A stretch of 12,727 nt of DNA from Ruminococcus sp. UBA3800 (GTDB lineage: Bacteria; Bacillota; Clostridia; Oscillospirales; Ruminococcaceae): the NCBI GenBank assembly GCA_002368715.1, contig DFEO01000075.1, positions 1 through 12,727 on the forward strand. The letters are read 5' to 3'. The notes below the pieces were generated by a model. That model was not told the origin of the DNA, searched no databases, and saw nothing but the letters and a program-made list of their open reading frames with translations. Made by a program: the position numbers and the translations under genes. Below are positions 10,861-12,727 of the stretch, one piece after another (position 1 is the first letter of the stretch; the number at the start of each line of letters is the position of its first letter).

Positions 10861-12727
10861 ATGCTGCTAGTCTTCCGTAATTATGTCTTTTATCGGGAGG
10901 TGAGAACGGGAGCTGCTCCTGTTCGGGCTCCTGAACAGGCAGACCCGATGTATCAAAGCCGCCGTCTACCTTTTCGATCATATCAAAGTAGATGATAGCG
11001 TTCGAGATATCTATCCTCTCGTTTGCATATTCGGAATATGATGTGATGTAGCTTTCATCCACCACACCGTCATTTATCCTCGAATCAAGCACGTCCTGTC
11101 CGTAAACAGGATCCTCTGAAGACTTGAAGACACCATGTACCGCAGGGTCATAGAGCGGGATGGGGGTATCCTTATAGACCTGATTGCAGGATCTGGTCGT
11201 CATAATGTTCTCGTAGTCCGTCAGATCGAAATACTTGTCCTTCTGGCTGTCATAATAAACAGTGTCGGTAACAAAGTTTCCGTTCGGGAAAATGACCACG
11301 TTCTCGTCATCCTCACCGATCGACATTATGTCGTGACCAAGAGCATACTTGTTGTAGAAGCCGAACATATTTCCGAGGGTGGGCTGAACGTCATACATAC
11401 CCATCACCTGAGTGATCTCCTTCGGCTCGTATTCACCGTTCTTTGACCAGAGGATGAACGGCACCTTTCTGTTGAGGTTGTAATAATAGTCATCAACAGG
11501 TAAATACCCGGGGTCGTCCTCGGTGAGGACGGTATCATTGAACGGGTCATAGTTTAAATACCTGTCGTACTCCTCGGCCTTCACCTTTGCATCGTGGTCA
11601 CCGTAGATGACAACTGCGGTGTCTTCAAGCAGGCCTGCTTCATCGAGGTCAGCCATGAACTGTCCCAGAGCTTCGTCTGCATAGTGAACGGACTTGAAGT
11701 AGGAGCCGAGCTTTGTTCCCTCAAGGAAATCCGCTGAGATATCCTCATAAAGACCGGTTTCTTCGTTGTATTTCTGATATTTGAAATCCACCTGGAAGTC
11801 GCTGACACGCTCGATATCAGTGAACGGAGTGTGGTTTGTGAGCATTATCATAACTCCGAACCACTTTTTGTTCTCCTTCGAGATATCCTCGATTATCGGG
11901 ACCGCCTGACGGAAGAACGATTTGTCCGAAAGGCCAAGCCCTATCGTTTCGTCAATATCAAAGTCAGTGGTATAATTATAGAGCCTGTCATATCCGAGCG
12001 AAGCATGAAGGTTCATCCTGTTCCAGTAGGTGCCGTTGTTTGCGTGCATACTGAAAACATAATATCCAAGGTCCTTCATCATCTTCTGGGTCGTGCAGTA
12101 ATCCCTGTCCCAGTAATTGATCGCAACAGTACCGCTGGAAGCAGGCATAAGTGACGACGAGAATGTGAACTCGCTGTCGGAGCTGGTGCCCACGCTCTCC
12201 TGCGCATAGAAATTGGAGAAGTAAAGACCCTCCCTCGCCAGCTTGTTGAGGTTCGGTGTCAGCTCCTCGCCGTTCATATATGTATCCATACAAAACTGCT
12301 GTATGCTCTCGGCATGGATAACGATAACGTTCTTGTTCTTGAAAATATTGCTGTATTCGTTATTCTTGACCTCTTCCTCTTCGGTCTTGGTCTTTTCCTC
12401 ATAGAACTTAGTGAAAGCCTCTTCGCTCTCATCATAGCCGAAGATCATATTGATCTCAGCGTTTATCGTCGAAACTATATCGCTGGCCTGATATGTATAC
12501 AGACCAAAGGTGCCCATAACATACTCTCTGTTCCACTGCTTTGCAAGACGGGAATAATCCGTTGCGGTGAGAGTCAGGCAGAATATGCCGGCAAGACCGA
12601 GGGAGGTACAGAATGTGCCGAGAGCATATTTCCTTCTCTGCTTTCTCTCTCTTTCCTGGTTCACATAATCTCTGGTCCTCTTCTTTATAAGGAAATATGC
12701 AACTATCATAGCAGGCAGCTGCCAGAT
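10859..12727 (-). CDS. LTA synthase family (sulfatase-fold) membrane protein, 5' end outside window
   Basis: The frame is open to the window edge (IWQLPA precedes the first Met at 12709), so the true start lies outside, and only the last of the usual five N-terminal membrane segments (YALGTFCTSLGLAGIFCLTL) is seen. The rest is an extracellular metal-dependent phosphotransferase of the lipoteichoic-acid-synthase/phosphoglycerol-transferase type. Numbering from the 12709 Met, NVIVIHAESIQ holds the metal-binding Glu134, TYWNR holds Arg231, LTNHTPF holds His293, and YGDHD holds Asp371 and His372. The nucleophile motif reads VGTSSDSEF where LtaS has KTSDSEF (Thr300 in S. aureus, from memory), so Ser176 occupies the Thr position, with Thr175 beside it. 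The tail (about 580-616) is Pro/Gln/Glu-rich and probably disordered. It likely polymerises or transfers glycerol-phosphate on a glycolipid or glycan, but the exact substrate is not determinable. It converges on rpmB. Confidence 0.88.
   Translation of the reverse strand: MWQLPAMIVAYFLIKKRTRDYVNQERERKQRRKYALGTFCTSLGLAGIFCLTLTATDYSRLAKQWNREYVMGTFGLYTYQASDIVSTINAEINMIFGYDESEEAFTKFYEEKTKTEEEEVKNNEYSNIFKNKNVIVIHAESIQQFCMDTYMNGEELTPNLNKLAREGLYFSNFYAQESVGTSSDSEFTFSSSLMPASSGTVAINYWDRDYCTTQKMMKDLGYYVFSMHANNGTYWNRMNLHASLGYDRLYNYTTDFDIDETIGLGLSDKSFFRQAVPIIEDISKENKKWFGVMIMLTNHTPFTDIERVSDFQVDFKYQKYNEETGLYEDISADFLEGTKLGSYFKSVHYADEALGQFMADLDEAGLLEDTAVVIYGDHDAKVKAEEYDRYLNYDPFNDTVLTEDDPGYLPVDDYYYNLNRKVPFILWSKNGEYEPKEITQVMGMYDVQPTLGNMFGFYNKYALGHDIMSIGEDDENVVIFPNGNFVTDTVYYDSQKDKYFDLTDYENIMTTRSCNQVYKDTPIPLYDPAVHGVFKSSEDPVYGQDVLDSRINDGVVDESYITSYSEYANERIDISNAIIYFDMIEKVDGGFDTSGLPVQEPEQEQLPFSPPDKRHNYGRLAA

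Overview
The window looks like chromosomal DNA of a low-to-mid GC Firmicute of class Clostridia, most likely Oscillospiraceae/Ruminococcus-like. This is inferred from gene content (a GerW/YtfJ spore protein, a clostridial-type scpAB neighbourhood, a Cys4-type L28), from strong GGAGG ribosome-binding sites, and from TTGAAA-17-TATAAT promoters. No mobile element, CRISPR array, tRNA or rRNA was seen. Every gene except rpmB is on the minus strand.

Layout, read along the minus strand from high to low coordinates. (1) 12727-10859: an LTA-synthase/sulfatase-family membrane phosphotransferase, truncated at its 5' end by the window edge. It converges on rpmB (plus strand, 10546-10731), and the two share a compact terminator zone at 10775-10860. 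(2) 10261-4310: a seven-gene run from a strong promoter at 10356-10384, comprising M50 (site-2) metalloprotease, scpA, scpB, a DUF2953 membrane protein (YtfI-like), ytfJ/gerW, a D-Ala-D-Ala carboxypeptidase, and an RsuA/RluB-family pseudouridine synthase. An internal promoter and a 12-bp perfect inverted repeat separate the carboxypeptidase from the genes before it. The run combines chromosome condensation, envelope and sporulation functions. (3) 4130-940: a three-gene biotin-dependent carboxyltransferase operon with its own promoter and terminator. It encodes a divergent MmdA/12S-like acyl-CoA carboxyltransferase, a free biotin carrier (1.3S-like) and an OadA/5S-like carboxyltransferase. No biotin carboxylase or membrane decarboxylase gene is present, so the set resembles a transcarboxylase. 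(4) 736-1: an NfeD protein followed by an SPFH/band-7 protein that runs off the window, again with its own promoter and a hairpin at the presumed mRNA 5' end.

Most of the window is recognisable housekeeping DNA. The parts that deserve a second look are the degenerate 12S-like subunit inside an otherwise canonical transcarboxylase set, three RNA-level structures (a spacer hairpin between SD and start of the M50 gene, a hairpin that can bury the SD of the carboxypeptidase only in read-through RNA, and a 5'-terminal hairpin on the nfeD mRNA), the long disordered tail with an aromatic end on ScpA, the lack of an ATG start in the DUF2953 gene, and a Ser at the expected Thr nucleophile of the LTA-synthase-like enzyme. 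I did not find a convincing wholly new multi-gene system.
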